Below, in pieces: positions 35,955 to 45,410 of a stretch of DNA of 64,000 bases. The first letter of the stretch is position 1. Each line of letters opens with the position of its first letter. The stretch comes from Rhodomicrobium vannielii ATCC 17100 (GTDB taxonomy: Bacteria; Pseudomonadota; Alphaproteobacteria; Rhizobiales; Rhodomicrobiaceae), in assembly GCF_000166055.1 (NCBI RefSeq), contig NC_014664.1:3503501-3567500 (forward strand), written 5' to 3'. The position numbers were made by a program, and so were the translations under genes. The notes beneath the pieces are model-generated. The model made no database searches, was not told the origin of the DNA, and saw nothing but the letters and a program-made list of their open reading frames with translations.

Positions 35955-36830
35955 CTACTTCAGCGGAACGTATGCCGCGGGCGACGAGACGAAGCGATAG
36001 TTGAAGCCAAGCTTCACGGTATCGGCCGTCACGTCGTTTTTGAATATTTTCCAGTTGTTGCCTTCATCCCAACGCCAGTTGTTGTCGTCGAGGCTGAAGT
36101 CGAAGTGAAGATACTCGACTTTCATGGTCCAATTCGGGTTGAACTGGTATTCCAAGCCGCCGCCAGCCGTCCAACCGGTGAGCGTGTTGTCAAAGCTCCG
36201 GTTGTAGTAGTCCGTCTCGCCGTCGATATCTGTGATGGCCGCACGCACCTTCAGGTCGGTGGCAAGCCACGCAAAGCCGCCTTTCAAATAGAGCAACGTG
36301 TTGCCCCAGGCGTAGCCAAGGCGGCCCGTCACATCGCCGTAGATGCCGCCTTGCGATTTGACGTTAACGACCGCTATGTGGTCAATCGCATCCAGAGCAG
36401 GACCGTCATAGGTCGCGGCGGCGAAAGTGCGCTCGTTGTCGCCCTGAAGGCCGCCGACATCCACTTCGATGCCGAGCACGAAATTGCCGCCGGTCTGCCA
36501 GTTGTAGCCGAACTGACCACCGCCAAAGGCACCGGTTGTGCCCAGGCCATTTCCGCCGAAAGTGCTGTAATCGTATGGAGCAGCCGCGACACCGGTCGGA
36601 AGCGGGTCGCGGTCCCAGTAGGTATTCCGCCGGGTTTCGAGATTCGTCCACGCCGCGCCGAGATGGCCACCGACATAGAACCCGGTCCATGCGGGCGCTG
36701 CCACAATGATGGGCGCGTCCTTGTAACCGCCATAACCGCCGCCGCCATAAATATCCGCAGCACTCGCAGAACCGATGATCGCAAACACACCGGCTGCCAA
36801 CGCACTCGCTCGCACAACACGAACAGACAT
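35955..36830 (-). CDS. Outer-membrane beta-barrel protein, Omp25/31-like (first paralogue)
   Basis: A 291-residue protein from the ATG at 36830, which follows TAGGAG. The signal peptide (about residues 1-24) ends at S-A-S-A-A-D. The Y-G-G-G-G-Y-G-G-Y-K-D stretch precedes W-T-G-F-Y-V-G-G-H-L-G, the first strand of Omp25/31-type barrels. Repeated amphipathic strands rich in Gly, Tyr and Asn fill the rest. The protein ends V-P-L-K rather than an aromatic residue, as does its neighbour at 37128. Probable role: an abundant structural surface protein. Confidence 0.85.
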   Translation of the reverse strand: MSVRVVRASALAAGVFAIIGSASAADIYGGGGYGGYKDAPIIVAAPAWTGFYVGGHLGAAWTNLETRRNTYWDRDPLPTGVAAAPYDYSTFGGNGLGTTGAFGGGQFGYNWQTGGNFVLGIEVDVGGLQGDNERTFAAATYDGPALDAIDHIAVVNVKSQGGIYGDVTGRLGYAWGNTLLYLKGGFAWLATDLKVRAAITDIDGETDYYNRSFDNTLTGWTAGGGLEYQFNPNWTMKVEYLHFDFSLDDNNWRWDEGNNWKIFKNDVTADTVKLGFNYRFVSSPAAYVPLK

Positions 36831-37073
36831 AACCCTCACTCCTATCCCGCCTAGATTGCATGACATGATAACGCTACACTCAATGAGTGTTTACACGGCC
36901 GCCCGCTAAACTCAAGATAGCGGATGCTGCGGCAACACGTTTTGCGGGTACTCGTGAACACCGGGATAGATTGAGATCCATTGAATTCAAAGACTTATGG
37001 GATAGCAGGCCCTCCTGCCTGTTGATTCCCTGCAACAGCTCCAATCTGATTTGCCATCGAAACGCTTCCTTAG

Positions 37074-37107
37074 CACAAAAAAAGACCGGCGTTTTGGGCC
37101 GGTCTTT
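37074..37107 (-). terminator. Intrinsic terminator of the second barrel gene
   Basis: Read on the minus strand, AAAGACCGGC and GCCGGTCTTT (37098-37107 and 37081-37090) pair perfectly and are followed by a run of seven Ts. It starts 21 bases after the stop codon. Confidence 0.88.
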
Positions 37108-37127
37108 CCATTTGCGTCTCGCCGAAG

Positions 37128-38006
37128 CTACTTCAGAGGAACAGCAGCCACGGCGTAGTCGCCGCCGAAGTTCCAGTTGAGACGAGCTGTGACGGTCCAG
37201 AAGTCGAGGCTGTCCCTGTTGCCATAGCGCCAGTATTGACCATCGTCGTTATAGACGTCCCAGGTGCGGTTGTTTGCGTTCTCGAAGTTGTAATACAGGC
37301 CGAGGACGCCGAAGCTCACATTCGAGCCGAGCATGTTGAGCAGGCCGAAGCTGCCCGGCTTGAAGTCGATGCCGCCACCGACGACCCAGCCCGCGAAGTT
37401 CTTGTCGTTGTCGCGGCGAGAAACGGTGTAGGTGTGATCCACCACATTATCGCCCCAGCCGCTCGTCCAGCCGGTGTCGTCATAGCCGAACTTGTTATCG
37501 TTGTTCAGGCCGATCCACGCGCCGCCGCCCGTTGCATAGAGCAGCACGTTCTGGAAGCCGAAGCCGAGCTTGCCGCGTGCCGACACGAGATAATCGACGT
37601 TATCCGAGAAATCGGCGTCAACTTCGAAGCCCACCACGAGCGGTGAACCCACGCGCTGCCAGTTGAAACCGGCCTGCACACCGCCGATGAACTGGGAGTC
37701 GTTGTTGTTGCGGTTGCCCCAGAAGTGGTCCACATCGGAGACCGGCACTTCAGTCCACTTGTGGTCGACTTTCTCCCACACGTTATGCCAAGGGCCTTCG
37801 CCATCGTCCCAGCGATTTTTGTTGTTGTTGTCGACGAAGGCGCCGCCGACGTTGCCGCCGAGATAGAAGCCCGTCCAGGTTTGCACCGGGATGACTTCGG
37901 GAACGTCCTTCAGACCGCCGCCACGATAGATTTCCGCCGCTTGCGCCGAAAGGGCCAGTGCGCTCGTGAGCATAAGGCCCAGGAGCGGAGCGCTCAATTT
38001 TCTCAT
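37128..38006 (-). CDS. Outer-membrane beta-barrel protein, Omp25/31-like (second paralogue)
   Basis: A 292-residue protein with a signal peptide (residues 1-23, cleavage after A-Q-A). It shares W-T-G-F-Y-L-G-G-N-V-G with the neighbouring barrel and ends P-L-K. It differs by an Asn/Asp/Trp-rich loop after the first strand (D-N-N-N-K-N-R-W-D-D) and N-R-N-N-N-D near residue 100. It has its own terminator, so the two paralogues are transcribed separately. The function is probably structural or a small-molecule pore. Confidence 0.85.
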   Translation of the reverse strand: MRKLSAPLLGLMLTSALALSAQAAEIYRGGGLKDVPEVIPVQTWTGFYLGGNVGGAFVDNNNKNRWDDGEGPWHNVWEKVDHKWTEVPVSDVDHFWGNRNNNDSQFIGGVQAGFNWQRVGSPLVVGFEVDADFSDNVDYLVSARGKLGFGFQNVLLYATGGGAWIGLNNDNKFGYDDTGWTSGWGDNVVDHTYTVSRRDNDKNFAGWVVGGGIDFKPGSFGLLNMLGSNVSFGVLGLYYNFENANNRTWDVYNDDGQYWRYGNRDSLDFWTVTARLNWNFGGDYAVAAVPLK

Positions 38007-38479
38007 TATGAATCCCCGTCTTGGTTCAGGTTTCAGCTCCGCGCGATGATGGCCCTTGAAGCCTCATGACACGCGCACTCCAAACAACGAGACAGATGCA
38101 TCCAACTCACAGTCAGCGAATCTCATGCTGTGCCTCGTAGTTAGGGCTTATAATCCGATGTAACTCAAGATTGTATCGATGATTTTTATCCACTATTGCG
38201 GGTTTGCAACAATCTTGACGTGTGCGAAAGCAATGAATGGCTCAAATTACAACTTATATTATCTTTGGGTTGCTTGGCTGACTGCGCGGGAGAGGTTGGA
38301 CGGGGCGCGTCTCGTCGCGCGCGCATTCGCGCCTCGTTCTTGCTTTCGGCGCGACATCGGCTATATCAGGCGCTGAGCGGGCTCACCCATAATCAGCGGC
38401 GATCTGGCGTTGAAACGCGCTCATCCCTTTTTGTTCTCGCGCATGCGCCGCGGGTGCGTCAGACTTGAACCGGACCGGA
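38007..38479. other. Intergenic region between barrel gene and lepB
   Basis: About 470 bases with AT-rich stretches at 38150-38275 that could hold promoters for both divergent genes. No gene or RNA structure is supported. Confidence 0.4.
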
Positions 38480-39274
38480 ATGATGAGCGTGAAAACCGAA
38501 GTGACCCAAGAGAAGGATAAGAAGGAGAGCAGTGCGTACGATCTCGCGGTCGTCCTTCTTCAGGCCATCGCCATCGCGATCGTGATCCGCATCTTCCTTT
38601 TCCAGCCGTTCAATATTCCATCCGGCTCCATGATCCCGACGCTGCTCGTCGGCGATTATCTGTTCGTCTCGAAATACAGCTACGGCTACAGCAAATACTC
38701 CTTCCCCTTCGGAGCGGGGATGTTCAACGGGCGGATCCTCGCGTCCGATCCCAACCGCGGCGATGTCATCGTCTTCAAGACGCCTCGCGACAATTCCACC
38801 GATTACATCAAGCGCCTTGTCGGGTTGCCCGGCGACCGCATCCAGATGATCGGCGGGCAACTCTATGTCAACGGCGAGGGCGTGAAGCGCGAGCGCGCGC
38901 CCGACGCGGTGATGGATACGAAATGCGGGCCGAATCAGACGGTGCACCAGTATCGCGAGACGCTGCCGAGCGGTCGCAGCTATCTGACGCAAAAGCTTTC
39001 GGAAACCTGCCGCCTCGGTCGGTTCGGCGCGGCTGACGACACGGAAGTGTTTGTCGTGCCGCCGCAGCACTACTTTTTCCTCGGCGACAACCGCGACGAT
39101 TCCGCCGACAGCCGCTTCTTCGATGGAAACGGCATCGGCTATGTTCCCTCGGAGAACCTCGTGGGCCGCGCCCGCGTGCTGTTCTTCTCCCTTGACGAGT
39201 CTGCGACCTGGCTCGCCCCTTGGCGCTGGCCCCTGGAGATCCGCTGGTCGCGGATCGGAACCGTGATTCACTGA
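38480..39274 (+). CDS. lepB: Signal peptidase I
   Basis: A 264-residue S26A peptidase. One N-terminal membrane helix (about residues 22-41) precedes the catalytic serine in F-N-I-P-S-G-S-M-I-P-T. The catalytic lysine is in Y-I-K-R-L-V-G-L-P-G-D, and the G-D-N-R-D-D-S-A-D-S-R box follows. It cleaves signal peptides of Sec- and Tat-exported proteins at the periplasmic face. ATGs at 38480 and 38483 are both possible starts. The stop is one base from rnc, so lepB-rnc-era form one transcript. Confidence 0.96.
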   Translation: MMSVKTEVTQEKDKKESSAYDLAVVLLQAIAIAIVIRIFLFQPFNIPSGSMIPTLLVGDYLFVSKYSYGYSKYSFPFGAGMFNGRILASDPNRGDVIVFKTPRDNSTDYIKRLVGLPGDRIQMIGGQLYVNGEGVKRERAPDAVMDTKCGPNQTVHQYRETLPSGRSYLTQKLSETCRLGRFGAADDTEVFVVPPQHYFFLGDNRDDSADSRFFDGNGIGYVPSENLVGRARVLFFSLDESATWLAPWRWPLEIRWSRIGTVIH

Positions 39275-39275
39275 G

Positions 39276-39986
39276 TTGCCTATCAAGAAACCACGCGTCG
39301 AGGAGCTCGAAGCTTCGCTCGGCTATAAATTCCAGGAACGGGGCCTTCTCGCGGAGGCCCTTACCCATTCGAGTGCGCGCAGCGAAAAGGGCGGCCGCGA
39401 CAACGAGCGGCTGGAGTTTCTGGGCGACCGGGTGCTCGGCCTTTCGATCGCCGCGCTGCTCTTCGAGCGCTTCCCCAAAGCGCGCGAGGTGGAGCTGGCC
39501 CGACATTTCAACGCGCTCGTCTGCAAGACGACGTGCGCCGAAGTGGCGTTGAAGCTTGAGCTTGGCCCGCATCTCGTCATGGCGCCGAGCGAGGCGCGGT
39601 CCGGCGGGCGGAAGAAGGACGTTATCCTCGCCGACGCCGTGGAAGCGCTGCTGGGAGCAATTTCGGTCGATGGCGGTTTTGCAGCGGCGGAAACCGTCGT
39701 GCATCGCCACTGGGAGCCGTTCATCGCCTCAAGCGAGCCGCCCGCCCCCGATGCCAAGACGGCGCTTCAGGAATTCGCGCAAAGCCAGAAGCGCGGCTTG
39801 CCTGATTATCATGAGGTCGAGCGTTCCGGAGCCGATCACGCGCCGAACTTTACGGTCGAGGTCAGGGTGCAGGGATTGAAGCCGGAGCGCGGCACGGGCT
39901 CGTCGCTCAAGAAGGCACAGCAGGCCGCGGCGGAAGCGCTCCTGAAGCGCGAAGGCGTCGGCCAACCGGAACGAGAACATGCCTGA
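39276..39986 (+). CDS. rnc: Ribonuclease III
   Basis: A 236-residue protein. The catalytic signature N-E-R-L-E-F-L-G-D is near residues 44-52 and D-A-V-E-A-L-L-G-A lies near 120. A C-terminal double-stranded-RNA-binding domain spans about 160-230 (A-L-Q-E-F-A-Q, then K-K-A-Q-Q-A-A-A-E-A-L-L). It processes rRNA precursors and cuts double-stranded RNA. The start is taken as TTG at 39276, directly after lepB. The end overlaps era by 8 bases. Confidence 0.96.
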   Translation: MPIKKPRVEELEASLGYKFQERGLLAEALTHSSARSEKGGRDNERLEFLGDRVLGLSIAALLFERFPKAREVELARHFNALVCKTTCAEVALKLELGPHLVMAPSEARSGGRKKDVILADAVEALLGAISVDGGFAAAETVVHRHWEPFIASSEPPAPDAKTALQEFAQSQKRGLPDYHEVERSGADHAPNFTVEVRVQGLKPERGTGSSLKKAQQAAAEALLKREGVGQPEREHA

Positions 39987-41073
39987 GAACAAGAAGAACA
40001 AGACTGACGCTCTCGAAGACAACGAGCATGTCGAGGACGAAACCGCCGAAGCGACAGGCACCGCAGAGCAAGATCGCCCGCAAGTGCCCGTGTATGAGCG
40101 TCGGCGCCTGTCTGAAGAGGATGGCGGCCCGGTTCCCGCGCCAGGTGCGGAGAGCGGGGAACGGCCCTCAGCGGGCGCTGGAAGCCGCTGCGGCTTCGCG
40201 GCCGTGATCGGCGCGCCGAACGCGGGCAAATCCACGCTCGTCAATGCGCTAGTCGGCGCGAAAGTCTCCATCGTCACGCACAAGGCGCAGACGACGCGCA
40301 CGCGCGTTCGCGGCATCGCGCTCGACGGCGAGGCGCAAATCGTGCTCGTCGACACGCCGGGCATCTTCGCGCCCAAGCGTCGGCTCGACCGCGCGATGGT
40401 GGAAACCGCCTGGACCGAGGCGCGCGAGGCGGATGTCGCCGTGCTCGTGGTGGACGCGGCGCGCGGCTTCGACGACACGGTCGATCCCATCGTGAACGAA
40501 GCGGCGAACCTCAAGATTCCGCTCATCCTGGCGCTGAACAAGGTGGACAAGATCCACAAGGAGAAGCTGCTGGCGCTCGCGGGCGAGGCGTCCGAGCGGC
40601 TCAAGCTTGAGAGTCTGTTCATGATCTCGGCGCTTTCGGGCGATGGCGTGGAAGATCTGCGAGGCTTTCTCGCCACGCGCATGCCCTATGGTCCGTGGCT
40701 CTTCCCGGAGGACCAGATCGCGGATGCGCCGCTGCGTCAGTGGGCTGCCGAAATCACACGCGAGAAGATGTTCATCCGGCTGCACGAGGAAATTCCGTAT
40801 TCCTCCACCGTCGAAACGACGAGCTGGAAATCCGTTCGCAAGGGCGCCGTGCGCATCGAGCAGACGATTTTCGTGGAGCGCGAGAGCCAGCGGAAGATTG
40901 TGCTCGGGGCCAAAGGACAGGCGATCAAGCACATCTCCATGGAAGCGCGCAAGGAGATCGAAGAGGCCATCGAGACGCCGGTGCATCTCTTCCTGTTCGT
41001 GAAGGTGCGGGAAAACTGGGCCGACGATCCCGAACGCTATCGCGAGATGGGCCTCGATTTTCCCAAGAAATGA
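39979..41073 (+). CDS. era: GTPase Era with long acidic N-terminus
   Basis: A 364-residue protein. Residues 72-240 are the GTPase domain: G1 loop G-A-P-N-A-G-K-S at 78-85, D-T-P-G, and N-K-V-D. The C-terminal KH domain (about 270-350) has G-A-K-G-Q-A-I-K. Era binds the 3' end of 16S rRNA and is needed for small-subunit maturation. The first 70 residues are an extra acidic, Pro-rich, probably unstructured extension; E. coli Era is about 301 residues. The start overlaps rnc. Confidence 0.95.
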   Translation: MPENKKNKTDALEDNEHVEDETAEATGTAEQDRPQVPVYERRRLSEEDGGPVPAPGAESGERPSAGAGSRCGFAAVIGAPNAGKSTLVNALVGAKVSIVTHKAQTTRTRVRGIALDGEAQIVLVDTPGIFAPKRRLDRAMVETAWTEAREADVAVLVVDAARGFDDTVDPIVNEAANLKIPLILALNKVDKIHKEKLLALAGEASERLKLESLFMISALSGDGVEDLRGFLATRMPYGPWLFPEDQIADAPLRQWAAEITREKMFIRLHEEIPYSSTVETTSWKSVRKGAVRIEQTIFVERESQRKIVLGAKGQAIKHISMEARKEIEEAIETPVHLFLFVKVRENWADDPERYREMGLDFPKK

Positions 41074-41186
41074 CGCGCCGCGCGCCTTCGACGGACGCTC
41101 GCGAACGCCTCCCCGGCGATCCGCTGCTTTGCGAGCGGTTGACGGTCGACATCGGCGAAGCACCTTGGCCAGGAAACAGGTAGGCC

Positions 41187-41912
41187 ATGAGATGGGCTGA
41201 CGATGGCATCTTCCTCGCAGGGCGCCCGCACGGCGAAACGAGCGTCATCGCCGACATTTTCACGCGCGCCAACGGCCGAGCCAAGGGGCTGGTTAAGGGT
41301 GGCCGGTCCCGCCGTCTTCGGCCGCTCCTCCAGACGGGAAACACGCTCGGCGTCGAATGGCGCGCCCGTCTCGACGACCAGCTCGGCGTCTATACCGTCG
41401 AACTCGCGCGAGCCACCGCCGCGAACGCGCTCGACGATCCGTCCGCGCTCGCGGGCATGACGGCTCTGGCCGCGCTCCTGCAAGTTCTGGCCGAACGCGA
41501 TCCGCACCCCGCCCTTTACGACGCGGCGCAGGACTGCCTCGCGCATGCATCCGACGCAAGTTTCCCCGCCGCCTTCATCCGCTTCGAACTGCGCTTTCTG
41601 AACGAACTCGGCTTCGGCCTCAATCTCGCGACATGCGCCGCGACGGGGCGCGCGGACGACCTCATCTACGTCTCGCCGAAATCCGGTCAGGCGGTCTGTC
41701 GCGAGGCGGGCGAACCTTATGCGGACCGCCTGCTTCCATTGCCCGCCTTTCTTGCGAACGCGGCCAGCGCCGCCGCGCCGTCAGACGCGGAGATCGAAGC
41801 GGGATTGCTACTCACCGGTCATTTTCTCGCTGTGCATGTCTTCGCTGAAAGCGGCAAGCCGCTGCCCACGGCGCGAGATGAATTCGCGCGCACGCTCCGG
41901 CGCAGGACATGA
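41187..41912 (+). CDS. recO: DNA repair protein RecO
   Basis: A 241-residue protein. The N-terminal OB-fold has the family opening W-A-D-D-G-I-F-L-A-G-R-P-H-G-E and later K-G-L-V-K-G-G-R-S-R. The helical C-terminal part has F-E-L-R-F-L-N-E-L-G-F-G and a partial zinc-type Cys motif (C-A-A-T-G, C-R-E-A-G). RecO loads RecA on SSB-coated gaps with RecR. It is the fourth gene of the lepB-rnc-era-recO group, 113 bases after era. Confidence 0.95.
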   Translation: MRWADDGIFLAGRPHGETSVIADIFTRANGRAKGLVKGGRSRRLRPLLQTGNTLGVEWRARLDDQLGVYTVELARATAANALDDPSALAGMTALAALLQVLAERDPHPALYDAAQDCLAHASDASFPAAFIRFELRFLNELGFGLNLATCAATGRADDLIYVSPKSGQAVCREAGEPYADRLLPLPAFLANAASAAAPSDAEIEAGLLLTGHFLAVHVFAESGKPLPTARDEFARTLRRRT

Positions 41913-42232
41913 GGCCGCGCAATTCCAGGCAACCGCCGCTGCGCCTATGCGGCCATCGCATGACAGTCGGTCGCCAGCCGCGCAGCCGACGCTTAGACCT
42001 TCGAAGCACAACCTTAACGGTTTCCTCGTGTTATAGTGACGGTGCACAACCATTTTGAATTGCGGAAAGCGGCGCGTTTCGCCATTTAGTGTTTTGCACG
42101 CAGCGCAACGCTGGCCTATTCGTGGGCAGCGGGTGTTGGCCGCACCGGTTTCCGGGCGCCGCTCAAGAAACGGCGTACCCTGCGCCACAGACCAAATAAA
42201 GCCGCCCGGTCAGCCGCATAGAAAGGTTTTTC

Positions 42233-42904
42233 GTGGACGTCCTCGGAAGTATCCAGGAATTCATCCTCGTTAATAAGGATCTGGCTGGGCCAATTCTCGC
42301 CGTCATCGCGTTCGGCGAATCCCTGATCCTGGTCGGTCTTTTCTTTCCCGCCACGGCGATCATGCTTTTCACTGGCGGTCTTATCCAGAAGGGCATGCTC
42401 GATCCCACGACGGTCATCTTGTGGTCCATTGCGGGCGCGTGCCTCGGCGATGCCGTCACTTACTGGTTCGGCCGCTGGATCGGCCCCAGCGTGGTGCATC
42501 GATGGCCGCTCAACCGCGAAAAAGAAGGCGTCGCGCGGGCGCGGCTTTTCTTCCGCAAATACGGGTTTCTTTCGATCTTCATCGGCCGTTTTCTCGGCCC
42601 GGTCCGGTCCACGATTCCGCTGGTCGCGGGCATCATGCGGATGCGTCACCTCACCTTCCAGATCGCGAACGTCACGTCCGCGATCGCGTGGGTGCCGTTC
42701 ATGCTGCTTCCGGGCTATTTCTTCGCCCGGGAGGTCGGCGACTTTACCGAGGTGAGCACGGGAGGCTGGGTCGTCATCGCCGCTATCGTGCTCGCGCTTA
42801 CGGCGCTGTTCACGATCATCGCGGTCAAGGTTCAGGGGACGAGTGCGAAGGATCGTCGCAAGCGGCGCCCATCACCCGACGAAACCAGCGTCCCGGCCGA
42901 GTAG
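42233..42904 (+). CDS. DedA-family membrane protein
   Basis: A 223-residue protein with the DedA/SNARE-associated domain. The G-E-S-L-I-L-V-G-L-F-F-P-A motif is near the N-terminus. F-F-R-K-Y-G and F-I-G-R-F-L-G-P-V-R-S-T, the conserved re-entrant-loop region, lie near 105-130, and G-Y-F-F-A-R-E-V-G follows. The start is GTG at 42233, preceded by GAAAGG. DedA proteins move phospholipids such as undecaprenyl phosphate across the inner membrane and support envelope integrity. The tail is Lys/Arg-rich and cytoplasmic. Confidence 0.92.
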   Translation: MDVLGSIQEFILVNKDLAGPILAVIAFGESLILVGLFFPATAIMLFTGGLIQKGMLDPTTVILWSIAGACLGDAVTYWFGRWIGPSVVHRWPLNREKEGVARARLFFRKYGFLSIFIGRFLGPVRSTIPLVAGIMRMRHLTFQIANVTSAIAWVPFMLLPGYFFAREVGDFTEVSTGGWVVIAAIVLALTALFTIIAVKVQGTSAKDRRKRRPSPDETSVPAE

Positions 42905-42931
42905 GCGCTCTGGCGCCAATCCCTTTCGAAC

Positions 42932-43453
42932 TCAATTGGACGAGCACGCCTCCACCGAAGTCGGGATAGCACGCGCGCTCGCCATCCCCGGAGCGATTTC
43001 CCGGATCTTCTGATAATCGCGCAGGGCCTCGCCGCTTCTGCAAAGGCGTTCGTACGCCTTGGCGCGATTGTAATATCCCACGGGATTGCCGGGGCTAAGC
43101 CGGATGGCGGTCGAGTAGGCCTCCACGGCTTTTTCGGGGTTTTTCGTCTTGTCGAAATAAACGCCGAGGTTGTAGAAGGTCAGCGGATTTCCGTCGTCCA
43201 GCGCCGCTGACCGGGCTAGATCCTCATAGGCGCGCTCGAATTGCGCCAGAGCGAGAAATGCGCCGCCTCGGTGCGTCAGTGCCCGTGCATCGGCCGGGTT
43301 CGCGTCCACAGCCCGCGAGCAGAGCGCGACAGCTTCCGGCAACGCGGCTTTCCGAAGCGCGCTTTGGCACAGGTCTGAAGCCGTGCCTCCGTCAGCATGC
43401 GCAACAGTTCCGGCGAGTGCAAGAGCGCCGCAGACCACCGCAGTAAAACGCAT
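42932..43453 (-). CDS. Periplasmic tetratricopeptide-repeat protein
   Basis: A 173-residue protein from the ATG at 43453, which follows GGGAG and gives a clear signal peptide (residues 1-20, cleavage near A-H-A). Three to four TPR motifs follow, e.g. A-L-T-H-R-G-G-A-F-L-A-L, T-F-Y-N-L-G-V-Y-F and G-Y-Y-N-R-A-K-A-Y-E-R-L. The upstream extension of the frame has no export signal and is discarded. TPRs mediate protein contacts; the partner is unknown. It converges on dedA. Confidence 0.82.
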   Translation of the reverse strand: MRFTAVVCGALALAGTVAHADGGTASDLCQSALRKAALPEAVALCSRAVDANPADARALTHRGGAFLALAQFERAYEDLARSAALDDGNPLTFYNLGVYFDKTKNPEKAVEAYSTAIRLSPGNPVGYYNRAKAYERLCRSGEALRDYQKIREIAPGMASARAIPTSVEACSSN

Positions 43454-43860
43454 CGAGAGGCTCCCTTTTTGTTGGCGGCGCACGCCAATCGCAAGCCGCG
43501 CTCGCCTTTCGGCAAGGAGCGTAGCCGGGGCCTTGGCTTCGGCCTCCAGCCAACTTAAGAAGATTGACTTGCCGCGAGCTTGCGCAACATGTCCAAAGGA
43601 TTCACTTCTTGCGGCTCCGGGGTTGCATTGGCGCAAGAGATGCCGCGATTATTTGAGGTAATGCCCGTTTCGCAAAAAATTATTGGCGAAAAAACAATAT
43701 TACATCGTTTAATTCGATTTATAATAGTTGTAATCAAGTGTATTTCTGCCACTAACGGCATAACGTAACTCTCTAACCTCCTTTTTCTTGCGTTTCGCCG
43801 ATTGACCTTGCCCCGCCGACTCAGCCACTGGTTGCATCTATTGGCTGTGTTAATTCAGCG
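43454..43860. other. AT-rich intergenic region before the porin gene
   Basis: About 400 bases; 43660-43760 is notably AT-rich and could hold the porin promoter. No gene is supported. Confidence 0.4.
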
Positions 43861-45381
43861 ATGCATCAAAAATGCATCGCGGGAAGCCGTCGGATGCGGC
43901 GTTCTAAAATTGAAGCTGGAACTCTGCGGATCAGGAAAAGCGCCGTGAGACGACATCAACCAGGTTCAAGCGCCCTTTGCGGAGGCAGGCATTTCAAAGC
44001 CATCACGATCTGCACCGCATGCCTTGCAGGCGCCCTGCTGATCCCGGCTCTAAACGCGACCCCCGCACTTGCTGACGAAAAAGACGGCCTGCCCGAGCAA
44101 TCCATCGCCACGAGCCTCGATGGCGGACCCGACAAGGATGCGCGCGCCGCGTTGGCAGCGAAAGGCGTCACATACGGCATTAACTACATCGGTGAAGTCT
44201 GGACCAATTCCGGCGGCCGGGAAGACGTCACCACCTACCTCGGCCGACTTGAAATCCTCGTCGATGCCGATCTCGAAAAGCTGTGGGGGCCCAAGGGGCT
44301 GACATTCCACGTGAACGGCTATCAGATCCACGGAGCGGGACTCGAAAAATATCTCGGCTACCCGCTCGATTTCATCAGCTCCATTGAGGCGCTGCCTTCC
44401 TCACGGCTTTTCGAACTCTGGCTCGAACAGAAGTTCGGAGAGCGCGTGTCGGTGCGCGCCGGTCAACTCGCGGTCGACAGCGAGTTTATGACCTCCGAAA
44501 CCGCCGGCAAGTTCTTGAACTCCTCATTCGGCTGGCCCGCTATCTGGTCGACCGACCTGCCGAATGGCGGAAACGCGTATCCTCTGGCGACGCCCGGCGC
44601 GCGTGTGAAAGTCGAGATGACGGACAAGCTGACCTTTCTCGGGGCGATCTACAATGGCAATCCGGCTGGCTGTCTAGACGGGCAGCGCTGCAACCGCAAT
44701 GGCATCGACTTCCGCACGCAAGACCCGCCCTTCGTCATTGAGGAAGTACAGTACAAATATAATCAGCGCGCGAAAGGCGTGGAAAAGGACGGCGGCAATA
44801 AGGGTAAGGAAAATGCCTCAACCGATCTTCTGAGCCTCCCCGGTATCATAAAGTTCGGGGCGTGGCAGCACTTCGACAATTTCCGGGATGTATATTCGGG
44901 AACGCTCATCGATGCCGATATCAATGTGTCGCCGAGGGGGTTTTGGGGAAATTACGGCTTTTACGCGCTGGTCGATCAGCAGATTTATCGGCTGGCCAAC
45001 GATCCAGAGAACGGTGTCTTCGTTTTTACGCGCATCGCGGCTGCGCCCTCGGAACGCAACATCGTGAGTTTCTACATCGACGGCGGCGTCTTCTTCCGAG
45101 GTTTTGTTCCAGGCCGTTCGGAAGACACCTTTGGCGCGGCGCAGACATATGTCCAGGTCTCGGGCGATGCAAGCGATGCGGATCGTTACATCGCGGATTA
45201 TACAGACCCCTCCTATCGTGTGCGCAATTTCGAAGCCGTGGCGGAAGTCTTCTACAAGTTTCAGATCGCGCCAGGCTTCGCAGTCCAGCCGGATCTGCAA
45301 TATATGTGGAATCCGGGCGGCGGCATCGCGGAGAACAAGGACGCGGTCTACGGCGGCGTTCGTGTCAGCATCGCCTATTGA
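43861..45381 (+). CDS. OprB-family carbohydrate-selective porin
   Basis: A protein of up to 506 residues. If the ATG at 43861 is used, about 45 basic residues precede the signal peptide (hydrophobic at about 46-66, cleavage near A-L-A-D); a later start is likely. The mature part has the OprB pattern: G-I-N-Y-I-G-E-V-W-T-N, L-F-E-L-W-L-E-Q-K-F, repeated barrel strands, and a C-terminal V-R-V-S-I-A-Y ending in an aromatic residue. OprB porins form outer-membrane channels for sugars. It lies 29 bases from the convergent dCTP deaminase gene. Confidence 0.88.
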   Translation: MHQKCIAGSRRMRRSKIEAGTLRIRKSAVRRHQPGSSALCGGRHFKAITICTACLAGALLIPALNATPALADEKDGLPEQSIATSLDGGPDKDARAALAAKGVTYGINYIGEVWTNSGGREDVTTYLGRLEILVDADLEKLWGPKGLTFHVNGYQIHGAGLEKYLGYPLDFISSIEALPSSRLFELWLEQKFGERVSVRAGQLAVDSEFMTSETAGKFLNSSFGWPAIWSTDLPNGGNAYPLATPGARVKVEMTDKLTFLGAIYNGNPAGCLDGQRCNRNGIDFRTQDPPFVIEEVQYKYNQRAKGVEKDGGNKGKENASTDLLSLPGIIKFGAWQHFDNFRDVYSGTLIDADINVSPRGFWGNYGFYALVDQQIYRLANDPENGVFVFTRIAAAPSERNIVSFYIDGGVFFRGFVPGRSEDTFGAAQTYVQVSGDASDADRYIADYTDPSYRVRNFEAVAEVFYKFQIAPGFAVQPDLQYMWNPGGGIAENKDAVYGGVRVSIAY

Positions 45382-45410
45382 TACGACGACCCGGCTGCCC
45401 GCGCAGCACT

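Noticed and set aside
41070-41183. 37-codon frame starting inside the era stop codon and ending just before recO
   Set aside because: It has ATGA coupling but no recognisable features and is too short to support; it could be a leader that couples recO translation.
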